A stretch of DNA of 64,000 bases from Orientia tsutsugamushi str. Boryong (GCF_000063545.1 NC_009488.1:1-64000); one strand, 5' to 3'. Shown: positions 46,763 through 57,059, counted from the first letter of the stretch. The notes: generated from the letters alone by a model not told the origin. A program made the numbers and translations.

Positions 46763-48487
46763 TTAACTTAGTAAATCTTCAATATTATTTCCTGGTAGTT
46801 TTTCTACTAGCTGATTTATGTCATCATGATGTTGTAAGATATAATTTACATCATGATCTTCTAATATATTCAGGTCATCATTAGTTTCTTGAATATCTGT
46901 TAATATTACATTCTGATGATATAATGGACTATGCATTAATATGGGAGCAGTGGTATTGCAACTATAATTATGATCTAATAATGTTACGGTTGTTTCTACT
47001 TGCATAACTTTTTTGTTAGTAGTTTGGTTTAGCAGCTCTTCAGAATTCTTTTTTTGAGATTTATCTATTGGTTGAGCTTGATTGTACAAAGTATTTGTTA
47101 ATACCTGTAATGTTTCATTCATTCCATTATCATGGTTATTATTAACATGTATCTCTTTACTATTATGATATAAGTTTATCTTTTTGTTTACAAATTCTGC
47201 AAAAGCATCTGGTGTAGTAACTCCAGCACTTAACAATTCATAATTGAATATATAAGAACCGTATATTTTCCATGTTGTTAATTTTTCTAATACAGATACC
47301 TCTAATACTTTAAAGTTTTTTTCCAAAGCATCTGGTGCATTAGTACCTGCACAAGATAATGTATAGAAGATATTAGATAATTTTATTCCTAAGTCTTTTA
47401 ACTTTTTTAATGTAGCTAAATTTGACTCTGCACCCAATACTTTTAATGTTTTTTGCAAAGTATGTGGAGCATTACTTCCGCATCTGTATAACATACTTGA
47501 AATATTAGAAAATATTATATCTAAGTCTTTTAATTTTTTTAATGTTATTAAATTTGACTCTAGCCCTAATACTTTTAATATCTTTTGCAAAGCATATGGT
47601 CCTTGATATCCTGAACTAGACAATATACCTGATACATTAGAAAACATTATATCTAAGTCTTTTAATTTTTTTAATGTTGTAAAATTTGACTCTAATCCTA
47701 ATACTTTTAATGTTTCTTGCAAAGTATGTGGAGTCTTTCTTCCAGTTCTAGATAGTATATTAGAAATATTAGAAAATATTATTCCCAAGCCTTTTAAGCT
47801 ATTTAATATAGCTAAATTTGATTCCAACTCTAATACTTTTAATGTTTCTTGTAAAGCATATGGCGTAGCACTTTTTGCTCCAGATAGCATACTTGATATA
47901 TTAGGAAATTTTATATCTAAGTCTTTTAATTTTTTTAATGTAGCTAGATTTGAGTCTGCCCCTAACACTTTTAATGTTTCTTGTAAAGCATGGGGTGTAT
48001 TATGACTTGTCTGAGTTAACATGCTTGAGATACTAGAGAATGTAATTCCTAAGCTGTTCAAGCTGTTTAATATAGCTAGATTTGACTCTAATTCTAATAC
48101 TTTTAATGTTTCTTGTAGGACATATAATTCATCTCTTTTTGTTTTAGATAACATACTGGAGATATTAGAAAATTCGATTCCTAAGTCTTTATTTAATCTT
48201 TTTAGTGTCTTAAAATTTAAAAGTAATACTTGCAATACTTCCTGTAAAATATCTAAAGTGAAGTAACGTAATATGTTAGAAATACTATAAGATTTTATTC
48301 TAACTTGTTGTATTAAGCTACCTAAGGTATCTAAATTTATCTGACGAAATAGATTGTCAAAATCGCTTTCTGGATAACAATTTTTTTTTAAAATTTCACT
48401 AAAAAAAGGCCTAAGTGCTGGATTTTTTTCTAAGTTTTTTTTTATTTCATGACGGTTACCAATGTATTGGTCAAAGCTACATCTCAT
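46763..48487 (-). CDS. Protein with about seven 44-residue helical repeats
   Basis: A 574-residue protein. After an N-terminal 120-residue region, the unit ISSMLS-5 variable residues-PHALQETLKVLGLES, then NLATLKKLKDLGI and a FSN linker repeats about seven times from residue 105 to 410. Each unit should fold as two or three helices; the loop between the first two helices carries the greatest variation (TKRDE, TSHNT, AKSAT, TGRKT, SGYQG, CGSNA, AGTNA). The pattern recalls helical solenoids that bind nucleic acids (mTERF, TAL-type), but the family is not established. The C-terminal 170 residues are Asn/His/Asp-rich. No signal peptide. It is flanked by IS debris and unlike any neighbour. Confidence 0.85.
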   Translation of the reverse strand: MRCSFDQYIGNRHEIKKNLEKNPALRPFFSEILKKNCYPESDFDNLFRQINLDTLGSLIQQVRIKSYSISNILRYFTLDILQEVLQVLLLNFKTLKRLNKDLGIEFSNISSMLSKTKRDELYVLQETLKVLELESNLAILNSLNSLGITFSSISSMLTQTSHNTPHALQETLKVLGADSNLATLKKLKDLDIKFPNISSMLSGAKSATPYALQETLKVLELESNLAILNSLKGLGIIFSNISNILSRTGRKTPHTLQETLKVLGLESNFTTLKKLKDLDIMFSNVSGILSSSGYQGPYALQKILKVLGLESNLITLKKLKDLDIIFSNISSMLYRCGSNAPHTLQKTLKVLGAESNLATLKKLKDLGIKLSNIFYTLSCAGTNAPDALEKNFKVLEVSVLEKLTTWKIYGSYIFNYELLSAGVTTPDAFAEFVNKKINLYHNSKEIHVNNNHDNGMNETLQVLTNTLYNQAQPIDKSQKKNSEELLNQTTNKKVMQVETTVTLLDHNYSCNTTAPILMHSPLYHQNVILTDIQETNDDLNILEDHDVNYILQHHDDINQLVEKLPGNNIEDLLS

Positions 48488-49163
48488 ACATAGCTCCTTT
48501 GTTAATTTAAGTATAATAAATTTCTAGTTGATATTTATTTGTATAATACATACGAAAAATAGTCAATTCTAGTAAATTAGTAGAATGAGATAACACGAGT
48601 TTGATATTATAGTAATTTGTAGGTTGAGATATATGTGATTTTCTACTAGAAATAGGCCTAATAAAAGCATATATAGTTTAGAAGAAGTAACTATAGGTAG
48701 GAAATCATATAGCTTAAATTGTTAAGGTAGTTACACTTTGTGAAATAAAAAGACAGCATTAAAAAAGTCGTTAAATAAGTTAGCTACTTTACGTAACCTT
48801 AATAATTTAAGCTATAGATATCTAATTCAACCTAAATTACTATAACTGTGATATGTTTGAAAGAAGAAATAGCAAGTGAACGAGTAGTAGATGCAAACAT
48901 TAACGTCTATACGACAATAGCTAGAACCTTGCATATAAGGCAATATGTACTCAAGATATAATCTCTTGTTAATACCATGCATATGCCTTCATATTATGTT
49001 TTTAACTTCTTACATCGTAACTTTAATTATTTTTATAACGGTATAACATTATTGCAATAATATAAACTTTCAACTTTAACCAAGTGCTATACTGATTGCA
49101 AGCTTATAGTTAACAATGCTATACTCAGTTTATTATACCTGTTCAACAATTATTAAATAAAAC
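48488..49163. other. Long intergenic region
   Basis: Contains a conspicuous hyphenated palindrome around 48700-48810 (CATATAGCTTAAATTGTTAAGGTAG-type arms, and TACGTAACCTTAATAATTTAAGCTATA-type right arm), which may form a large hairpin. No frame recognised. The segment near 49005-49040 is similar to that at 22485-22545. Confidence 0.45.
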
Positions 49164-50264
49164 ATGCTTTATTTGCCACTATTGCAACTATTACAACATG
49201 TTATTGTTGATAATGCGTTAGTAGTTAATAAGTCCAATATTCCTCAGAAAAGTCAATTACCGACTACAATATCAAGCCAGCATCATAAAAAAATACAGCA
49301 TACTCCTATAGAACAAGTAAATGTTTTTAAACATGCGTTTCCTTCAGATAAAAATACTGGCATTTATGTTTCTCAATTTTCTGATTATGGAATTACAGGG
49401 TATGCAATAGATGAATTTCCTGAAAATGAAGATAACCGCAACCATTATACTCAGCGAAATCAAGATACTTCTATAAAGTACCTAATTATGCATTACACAG
49501 TATGCAATTTTTCAAGTACAGCGCAAGAGTTTACTGTTAACAAACCTTTATTAGGTCAAGTTAGCTCTCATATAGTAATTACTGAAGCAGAGGAAGGAAA
49601 AACACCAGCAGGAATTTTAATATCTTTTGTTCCAGAAAACAAAATTGCTTATCATGCAGGAGTTAGTGCCTGGCAAAACGATACAAACTTGAATAGCATG
49701 TCAATAGGAATTGAGCATGTTAACAGAGGATTTAATACAGTAAATGCAAAAAAGGAGTGGGTTTGCTATGATAAACATCAAATAGCAACTTCAGGTATAG
49801 TTAGTTCTGGAATAATAAGGCGATATAACATAAAGCCTATTCATGTTTTAGGTCACTCAGATATCGCATATAATCGAAAGAGTGATCCTGGCCCTTTATT
49901 CCCATGGGGACAATTATATCATGAGTATAATGTTGGAGCATGGTTAACTGATGCAGAACTAAACTCTCAATATATTAAAGAAAAATATAATCCTAAGATC
50001 TCTGATCCAGATAAAATAGATGATATTACTTTTTTAAAATTGCTACAAGAATATGGATATCACATTCCAGACAACGTTGATTTAAATAAAACAGATAATC
50101 CAAAGCAAACTGTTGCACTTTGTGCTCCACTAATATTAGCTTTTAAGGCCCATTTTTCAGCTAATCAACATCCTGAACTTTGCGATAATGCTCAAATTAC
50201 ATCTACTGATAAATATTGGATTTGGGCGTTGACTGCAAAATATCAAAGTCAGATAAATCAATAA
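49164..50264 (+). CDS. N-acetylmuramoyl-L-alanine amidase, AmiD-type
   Basis: Zinc amidase that removes peptides from muramic acid. The 366-residue product has an amidase_2 domain at about 100-250: YLIMHYTVC (His110), VSSHIVIT, IAYHAGVSAWQ, MSIGIEHVNRG, and VLGHSDIAYNRKSDPGP with His231 and Asp241, the pair with the ten-residue spacing of AmiD. A peptidoglycan-binding-like helical domain follows (about 285-360). The N-terminus is hydrophobic (MLYLPLLQLLQHVIV) but not a clear signal peptide. It lies alone, with IS debris on both sides. Confidence 0.92.
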   Translation: MLYLPLLQLLQHVIVDNALVVNKSNIPQKSQLPTTISSQHHKKIQHTPIEQVNVFKHAFPSDKNTGIYVSQFSDYGITGYAIDEFPENEDNRNHYTQRNQDTSIKYLIMHYTVCNFSSTAQEFTVNKPLLGQVSSHIVITEAEEGKTPAGILISFVPENKIAYHAGVSAWQNDTNLNSMSIGIEHVNRGFNTVNAKKEWVCYDKHQIATSGIVSSGIIRRYNIKPIHVLGHSDIAYNRKSDPGPLFPWGQLYHEYNVGAWLTDAELNSQYIKEKYNPKISDPDKIDDITFLKLLQEYGYHIPDNVDLNKTDNPKQTVALCAPLILAFKAHFSANQHPELCDNAQITSTDKYWIWALTAKYQSQINQ

Positions 50265-50574
50265 TATTATGCTTAATAAAATTCTTAAATAAACACGAGT
50301 TTGAATGTAAGAAATAATATAAGACATAAGTAGAATAAGTATTACAACACCAGAACATGCTAAGTGAGATGAAGAAAAAGAAGATGAGATAAGATTGGAA
50401 TTAAGTTTGGAGATAGAATAACTTTCAAGAGAAGCAATTGTATGAACCAAAAAATCAATAGAGTGGTATCTAGTATGCTCTAAATGTAGATGTTTTTTAA
50501 TACGCTAAATACAGCTTCAATAAAACTAAAGACAAGAAGGATTTTAAAAATTATTATCTATATTACTTGAGTTA
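50265..50574. other. Gene-free, transposon debris
   Basis: Nothing recognised. A motif near 50345-50400 resembles 13777-13830. Confidence 0.4.
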
Positions 50575-50833
50575 TAAGTATAAAGGATACTTTTGTTTAC
50601 CAAGTTATAGTAGAATAATACAACTGTGACCTACAATGTTGCTACACTAGCTGTATTAATGCCTTCTCTGAAAGGAGAAGAAACAGGTATATTACATTGA
50701 TTCTACAAAGTTAGCAATTTGCCCTAACAAACGCATTTCCAGCAATAGAGTTTTTAACAGATTTTCTAAAATTGGCAAGAGCAGTTATGGCATGTCCTTA
50801 GACTGTAAGCTACATCTTATAATTGAAAAGAGA
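50575..50833 (+). pseudogene. IS982-type transposase remnant
   Basis: From 50697: IDSTKLAICPNKRISSNRVF, then FSKIGKSSYGMSLDCKLHLI. This is the heart of the IS982 DDE domain (Asp and the GKSSMG region). The rest is absent. The preceding segment 50575-50621 also occurs at 25821-25868. Confidence 0.7.
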
Positions 50834-50944
50834 AGTTAATATGAATGTTTTGAAATTACTTTTACAACCGTATCATTCTGTTGTAATGCTAGCATCTATT
50901 GTATTATTTTTTTACCATCGATATATTTAGCAGATAGGTATATA

Positions 50945-51090
50945 ATCATTTACAATGAGGTTTGAGATAGAAAGAAGCGATAAAAATTAATAGAATCTGT
51001 TGGTTATAAAGTTATTTTTTGGCTACCTTATTCTCCAGATTTAAATCTGATAGAAAAGTTTTTGGCTAATATGAAGATATTGAGTTTAAT
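50945..51090 (+). pseudogene. IS630-type transposase remnant (uninterrupted)
   Basis: Reads a decayed VGYKVIFWLPYSPDLNLIEK with FLANMK, the same element that the group II intron interrupts at 13891. It is the best evidence for the intron boundaries. Confidence 0.75.
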
Positions 51091-51681
51091 GCTTTTCCAT
51101 TTTATCTAAAATTTTCAACAGGTGTTACAGGCATTGGAGATTATGTATCGGGATAGGATTAGGTTACATCAGTGCGCCACATAGAATGGAACTAATGCTA
51201 GGATTACTACGTGATTATGTTGCTTGGGCAAACTCTATACAAGGACATTACTATTATAATATATTTGATGGAAAGCATAGATTTTTATTACTAGAGGTTT
51301 AATATCATCTCTAATATGCTCTAGAGATACTTGGGTTGCGTTAGGAGTTGGCTTAACTACAAACTTAGTTAAAGACAGAATGTATTTAGATATTGAGTGC
51401 AGCGCCATATTGCTCTTAGCAGGGCACTTCTTGTTTCTATCATGCAAGCATACGGTTTCATTACTAACTATACAATAAGTTAATACATTTAAATTTAATT
51501 ATAGTTAACCTGAGCTCGATATATGGAATATTGCAAAATCTATGTTGCAATACTTTCTATTCATATAGTTTAGCATACTTTTTATATCGAACTCTGATTA
51601 TTATAGCCAACTTGAATTTATTAAGTTAGCTGTTTGTTCACTTTTCCTTTTGCTTTATCATATTTTACAACTTTCTTAATT
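51091..51681. other. Decayed region
   Basis: Short open pieces such as LGYISAPHRMELMLGLLRDY (plus strand, near 51157-51217) and a hydrophobic ILLLAGHFLFLSCK near 51410 suggest dead membrane-protein genes. None can be assigned. The reverse-strand frame 51235-51447 is not supported. Confidence 0.35.
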
Positions 51682-51824
51682 AGACCTCTTTCGAAACTGG
51701 TTGACGTAGTTCAAAATTATTGCTGATAAATATCAAAATAGACGTAAAAGATTAGGTCTTAGATTTAATTTGATCTCTAGCATTTATAGTTTTGAACTAC
51801 GTCAACCAGTTTCGAAAGAGGTCT
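51682..51824. repeat. 143-bp MITE derived from the IS5-type element (copy 2)
   Basis: Same structure as 46318-46461, with ATT outside both ends (51679-51681 and 51825-51827). The internal segment has several substitutions relative to the IS. Confidence 0.92.
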
Positions 51825-51897
51825 ATTGATTTTAGCATTTTTTACAGTTATACGTTTAATATAAAACTTTAAACATAGATTAAGTGTTATTAAATAT

Positions 51898-52512
51898 ATG
51901 ATATCAGATAAAATACGAAGAGAAGCTTTTGGATATGTGCAAGCAGGTAATAAGGCAGCTCTTCTAGAATTAACAGCATTGCATTCTGAATTAGTTGATA
52001 CCAGATCTTCTCAAGCAAACAATGATACACTGCTCATAAGAGCATTTAAGTATCTAAGAGAGGACATCGTAGAAGACTTATTGATTCTTGGAGCTGATAT
52101 CAGTCCTAAAGATAAGCATGGTATGCCTGCTACAATGTGGATTTATGCTACTGAACGTATTGATTTAACTACTGAGGAGTACGATAATACTGCATTACGT
52201 ATATCAAAAAAATATCTTTCTCTGAATGAAAATGCTAAACTTTATTCAGATGAATATACTAATTTGCTACTTAACAGTACTAAAGCTAAATTTCCAGTAC
52301 ATTGTAATAATGACGGCTATGATTACACTACTATACTAACAAAAATTATACAGAGAAATTTAGTACAGTCCGCAGAATGGTTTATTAAAAACTTTCAACT
52401 TAATCAAAATGAGATAGTAGAAAGCCTTATAGCAGGCACTATCAGAATGTCTAGCGATAACTTAACTAGTACTGAAGTAATAAATGTAAAATTTTTACTA
52501 GAAAAACATTAG
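51898..52512 (+). pseudogene. Ankyrin-like protein, cut by IS5-type copy 4
   Basis: A 204-residue fragment. One ankyrin-like unit is clear: NDTLLIRAFKYLREDIVEDL and LILGADISPKDKHGMPATMW; other parts are divergent helical pairs (TTILTKIIQRNLVQSAEWFI). The frame ends with a TAG formed by the IS at 52511, so the natural C-terminus is missing. Ankyrin proteins are the main candidate secreted effectors of Orientia. What follows after the IS (GIAPLKILLSYKLANSLL) may be its continuation in another frame. Confidence 0.65.
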
Positions 52513-52574
52513 ACTTCTTTCGAAACTATACAATGATGTAAAATGGTGTTATAAAAATCTGATTTGAAGTAATA

Positions 52575-53398
52575 ATGAAATTAGATCAGATTAAAGAGTT
52601 AAAGGATGAAAAATTTCGTCGATTAACAGTAGTAAGGAAGGGAACATTCTCAAAGATGGTGGATATTTTGAGGAAAGCTGATGGTGTTAAGAAATCAAAA
52701 GGAGGGCGTAAAAATAAGCTCAATTTGGAGGAACAGTTATTGATGGCCTTAGAATACCTTAGAGAATACCGTACTTATTTTCATATAGGTCAGAACTATG
52801 GGATTAGTGAAAGTTCAGCATATAAAGCTGTAAAATGGGTAGAAGACACCTTAGTTAAACACCCAAACTTTGCTCTTCCAGGTCGTAAAGCTCTAATGAA
52901 TAGCGATATGAATTATGAAGTAGTCTTGATTGATGCTACTGAGAGTCCAATAGAAAGACCCAAAAAAAACAAAAATTCTATTATTCAGGAAAGAAGAAAA
53001 GGCATACACTAAAGACTCAAATAGTGGTAGACAATAAAACACACCAAGTAATATGTACAGATTTTTCTAACGGTAAAAAACATGACTTTAGATTATTTAA
53101 GGAATCCAAAATTCTTATCCATCCTAAGATTAAAGCGATTACTGATACAGGATATCAAGGTATACAAAAAATTCACAATAATTCTGCATTACCAAAGAAA
53201 AAAAGCAAGAAAAATCCTTTAACTAAAAATGATAAAAAGAATAATCGTAGGTTAGCAGGAAAAAGAGTTGTCAATGAAAACGTTATTGCTATGCTAAAAC
53301 GGTTCAAAATTATTGCTGACAAATATCGAAATAGACGTAAAAGATTTGGTCTTAGATTTAATTTGATCTCTGGCATTTATAATTTTGAACTACCTTAA
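52575..53398 (+). CDS. IS5-type transposase in two frames (copy 4)
   Basis: First frame 52575-53012 (145 residues) and second frame to 53398, as in copy 2. A -1 shift at 52964-52970 joins 132 codons of the first frame to 142 of the second. The second frame reads GKKKRHTLKTQIVVD without a stop before the DDE part, and its DTGYQG and NENVIAML catalytic segments are complete. The start ATG follows GATTTGAAGTAAT. Confidence 0.88.
52964..52970 (+). promoter_or_regulatory. Programmed -1 frameshift heptamer A AAA AAC
   Basis: In the first transposase frame, codons AAA (52965) and AAC (52968) are preceded by A, exactly the slippery heptamer. After slipping, translation continues as QKFYYSGKKKRHT. 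Copies 2 and 5 have the same heptamer; copy 3 has lost one A. Confidence 0.8.
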
Positions 53399-53417
53399 CC
53401 AGTTTCGAAAGAGGTCT

Positions 53418-54350
53418 AATGGGTATTGCACCACTTAAAATCTTGCTAAGTTACAAACTTGCTAATTCTTTACTAGTTTTACCTACATTATTTTTAATCA
53501 TTTTTTTTAAAGCCATTAGGTCAGTTATTCTATGACTATGTATTTTTTGATATCCAGATTTTGCTTTTATATCTCCTTAGCATTATCTCCAATCAGCTTT
53601 TTCAATTTTAGGGTATAAAATTTTCAATACAACAATAAAAGATTATTGTATTATTTCTACTGCTATTGTTAGCACTTATACAAGTGTTCAAAAAAAACAT
53701 TGCATGTACAGACATATTTTTACTTCAAAATATTATTTTATAACATAACTATTATAAAATAATTATGTTATATACTTTTTGAAAATGGTGTTTACATCAC
53801 AGTGATATTTGATTCTTCTTGATTTTGCTTGAAACTTTTTTCAATAAATATAACTGTTTTATAGCGGTTTAGCTATAGCAGAAATTTTAGTACTAAAATT
53901 GCAATTCAAACTCAGAACATATACAGCACAAATTTTTTTACACAACAAATCAAGCTACTTCTAATCCTTGTAGGAACATGATTCGATATAATAAATATGT
54001 CAAAACTATAGGAAGAATAAGAATTACAGAATGTTTCTTTGTATAACGAAAAAATGTTACCATTTCTCAGTTCCCTAAGGACAGTCTGTATATGATAATA
54101 ATATCTTGATATCAATTGCAGAAATATAGCGTAAATTTATGTCTAATATTTAGCGAGTTGGAGTGCTAATTTTTAATCAAACAACTTGAATTTATAGTTG
54201 ATAATGCTGCTTAAAAATATTTCTTATTGTTACAAAAGTATTTGCTATTAAATAAAAATCATATTATAGACTATAAGTCTAAGCCAATTTAAAAATTAAT
54301 AAATTATTATTAATTACTTCAATTTAAAATTTATTATAGGGTAATAAATA
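53418..54350. other. Gene-free region with integrase 5' flank at the right
   Basis: 53418-54090 has no readable frame apart from a short hydrophobic stretch (ANSLLVLPTLFLIIF). From about 54091 the sequence is homologous to the 5' flank of the integrase at 36413-36690. Confidence 0.45.
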
Positions 54351-55330
54351 TGTCAGTAATAGTATTTAAATTTACGCAAGCAGCATTAAATAAAATAAAA
54401 GTACCAACCAAAGAAGAAAACAATATTCAAGTTTAGAGATACAAAAGAAAGGAACTTACTTTTTATAATATCATATACTGGATTTAGAAGACTATATTTA
54501 GGAATAAATATTAATGGCATGTATTATAGAATAAAAATAGGAAATTTGCCAGATCTAACAGTAGCAGAAGCTAGAAAAAAGATACAGAAGTTAAAAAGGG
54601 ATATTGCTAGAGGAATAAATCCAATGGAAGAAAGAAGGAAGATAAATAAAGAAAGAAGAGACAAAAGAGAGAAGAAGCTTGAATTACAGAATGAACTAAC
54701 ATTCAAACAACTGCATAAAAAATATATTAATGAATAAGTAGTATTCAACATCAAAAAAGTTAGAAGGGAAGCGCTGTAAAAAAGTAAAGAAGTATACAGA
54801 GTCTTTATATTCACAGTGGCTCATAGTAATAATAATATTTAGGAATGAGATGGAAAGAGATAAGCTTTAGTAAAAAAATATGGGGTATACTTAAAAAAAT
54901 AGCAAACAGCTATATGTATGGTTAGCTGATAAATTAATAGAGATACTAAAAAACAGAAAACTATGCTCAAATAGTGAATGGATATTGCCAAGTCCAAAAA
55001 ACAATAGTAAACACATATCATATTCAACAATACACCAAGCATGGGATAAAATCAGGAAAAAAGCTGGAATACCAAATGTAACAATAGACCTCTTTCGAAA
55101 CTGGTTAACGTAGTTCAAAATTATAAATACCAGAGATCAAATTAAATCTAAGACCGAATCTTTCACGTCTATTTCGATATTTATCAGCAATAATTTTGAA
55201 CTACGTTAACCAGTTTCGAAAGAGGTCTAATACATGATCTTAGAAGAACGTTTACCATTTGAATGGTAAATAATGGGTAGAAAAACTAAATATAGTGGTT
55301 CCAATGTCTGTCTAAACGAGATACTATCTA
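54351..55330 (+). pseudogene. int: RAGE integrase, heavily decayed and cut by a MITE
   Basis: Starts MSVIVFKFTQAALNKIKVPT like the copy at 36691. A frameshift near 54420 follows; the frame with ARKKIQKLKRDIARGINPME is open to 54737; then a large internal deletion, scrambled catalytic-domain pieces near 54840-55080 (LADKLIEILKNRKLCSNSEW, WILPSPKNNSKH), and the text NVTI is separated from HDLRRTF by the MITE at 55086-55228. The tail has lost its catalytic Tyr. Confidence 0.85.
55086..55228. repeat. 143-bp MITE derived from the IS5-type element (copy 3)
   Basis: Inserted between the Ile and His codons of the integrase motif VTIHDLRRTF, with AAT on both sides. Excision in thought restores the reading frame, so the insertion site and triplet duplication are certain. 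It is in the opposite orientation to copy 1. Confidence 0.94.
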
Positions 55331-55785
55331 AAATCTTACAATCATTTATATCAAAAAGATAGTTATATTTTAAATAGGATGCTATCATCAGCAAATAGAT
55401 GAAAATTAAGTATGAAGAGTGAGTATTATAATATAGATATCGAATAAATATGAAAAAATGATAACAAGAATCAAATATTGCTAGTGCCTATTATATAGCC
55501 AAAAGAATTATACAATTATAAATTTAGTAGAACATATAGATAAGCTAAGTGATAATAGAAGAAGTTGGATACCAGTATAGTGGTAATGTTAAGTGAGTAA
55601 AAAGGTATAGGAATAATCATATGTGTATATGTTACCTTATAATAGTAGAATAAATTTTGGTTATATAGACTATAGATACCATATTGATTTTGTTTGATTA
55701 ATAATTAAAAATAGCTCTGCCAACTGAAAATTTTCATTAATTTGCAAATTTCTAAAAAATAACCTAAAAGTTATAGAAAATAATA
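55331..55785. other. Gene-free 5' flank of the hydrolase gene
   Basis: No frame recognised. Confidence 0.35.
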
Positions 55786-56679
55786 ATGATTATTCGAATT
55801 ATCTTACTTTTAGTAAGCATTTTAATAATTAAAGTACAAGCTTTTCCAGTTTATAATACAAGTAATATTAGCGCTTTTAAAGAGCTGATAACTTCTGGAG
55901 AAAATACTATTCAACTCTTGCTGACAACAATTACTGCAACATCTAATACAAAATTTCACAAGCTTAAAGAAATATATAGTAAACAGAATTTGAATAGATC
56001 ATTTGTTAATAAGTTGAATAAAAACTATCCTGAAGATCAAGGAACACAGTTACTAGTGTTACTACATGGCCTAAGTAAAACTAGTAAATCTTTAAGAGGA
56101 ATGGAGAAATTTGCTTACAAACAAGGATTCAAAGTATTAAACATTGATTATCCATCTACTAAGTTTCCAATAGAGCATCTAGTAGATATAATCCATGATA
56201 AAATTACTCTCAGCCTTCAACAGCAAAAATATACAAGCATTTCATTTGTTGGAGTTTCTATGGGAGGTCTAGTCATAAGAGCTTATTTACACAAGTATAA
56301 AATACCTAATTTAGGAAAAGTAGTATTAATAGGCACACCTAATAAAGGAAGTGAAGTAGCAGATTATCTAAAAAATAATAAACTTTATAAAAAATTTACC
56401 GGTCCTGCTGGTCAACAATTAATCACTAATCAAAAAGAATTTAATAATATTTTTGGCGATATATATTACGAGTGCGGAGTAATATCAGGTAATCTACCAC
56501 TGGATCTTTGTTGTATATTTATGAAAGGAAAACCAAGCGATGGTAAAGTAACTATAGAAAGCACTAAAATTGAAGGCATGCAAGACCATATAGTACTAAA
56601 AATTCCTCATTGGTATTTAGAAAAGAGTAAAAAAGTGTGGCTTTATACTTTATATTTTCTTAAATATTCAAAATTTTGA
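55786..56679 (+). CDS. Exported lipase-like alpha/beta hydrolase
   Basis: A 297-residue protein with a signal peptide (MIIRIILLLVSILIIKVQA, cleavage near residue 19). It contains LLVLLHGLSKTSKSLRGME (oxyanion-loop region), the nucleophile elbow FVGVSMGGLVIRAY (Ser158), LIGTPNKGSEVADYL, a YYECGVISGNLP segment, and a PSDGKVTIESTK motif (Asp252), followed by DHIVLKIPHW (His268 or His275). The order matches cutinase- and triacylglycerol-lipase-like esterases with a Ser-Asp-His triad. It could act on lipids in the periplasm or be exported to host membranes; the substrate is unknown. It stands alone. Confidence 0.88.
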   Translation: MIIRIILLLVSILIIKVQAFPVYNTSNISAFKELITSGENTIQLLLTTITATSNTKFHKLKEIYSKQNLNRSFVNKLNKNYPEDQGTQLLVLLHGLSKTSKSLRGMEKFAYKQGFKVLNIDYPSTKFPIEHLVDIIHDKITLSLQQQKYTSISFVGVSMGGLVIRAYLHKYKIPNLGKVVLIGTPNKGSEVADYLKNNKLYKKFTGPAGQQLITNQKEFNNIFGDIYYECGVISGNLPLDLCCIFMKGKPSDGKVTIESTKIEGMQDHIVLKIPHWYLEKSKKVWLYTLYFLKYSKF

Positions 56680-57059
56680 AAATCAATTAGGATTTTTGCG
56701 CAAACTTAACTTTATATTGAATATCAAGTAGGCTTTGCTTTAAGGAGTTGCTATCATTACCTAACATAGCTGCGCGATTTATCACAAAAGCGATCCCGTG
56801 ACAACCACAATTATATCCAAGAATTTAAAATACAATGCATTAAACTAGTCATGACTAAATATAGGCAAACTACTATAAAACACCAATTTAGGATAAGGAA
56901 AAGTATAAAAGGTATAATCTTAAAAAAAATCCTGCAAAGAAAAATATTTTGTTATAACTTTTAATACATTATATTAAATACAATCTTAATTCAGAACTAT
57001 GTATCTAACATATTTTTCTTATAAAATCTATATTGTCACATTCCATCTCCAACACATTA
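56680..57059. other. Intergenic with a MITE-end stub
   Basis: 56883-56930 resembles the left end of the palindromic MITE (CCAATTTAGGATAAGGAAAA). Nothing else recognised. Confidence 0.4.

Larger units (their letters stand above)
52511..53417 (+). mobile_element. IS5-type insertion sequence, copy 4 (907 bp, complete)
   Basis: Ends AGACTTCTTTCGAAAC and GTTTCGAAAGAGGTCT. The outer triplets are ATT on the left and AAT on the right, so they do not match, unlike copy 2; ectopic recombination between copies is a possible reason. The length is identical to copies 2 and 5. Confidence 0.94.

Noticed and set aside
51235-51447. Reverse-strand 70-residue frame
   Set aside because: No homology recognised, no ribosome site, in a decayed region; the opposite strand looks at least as coding-like.
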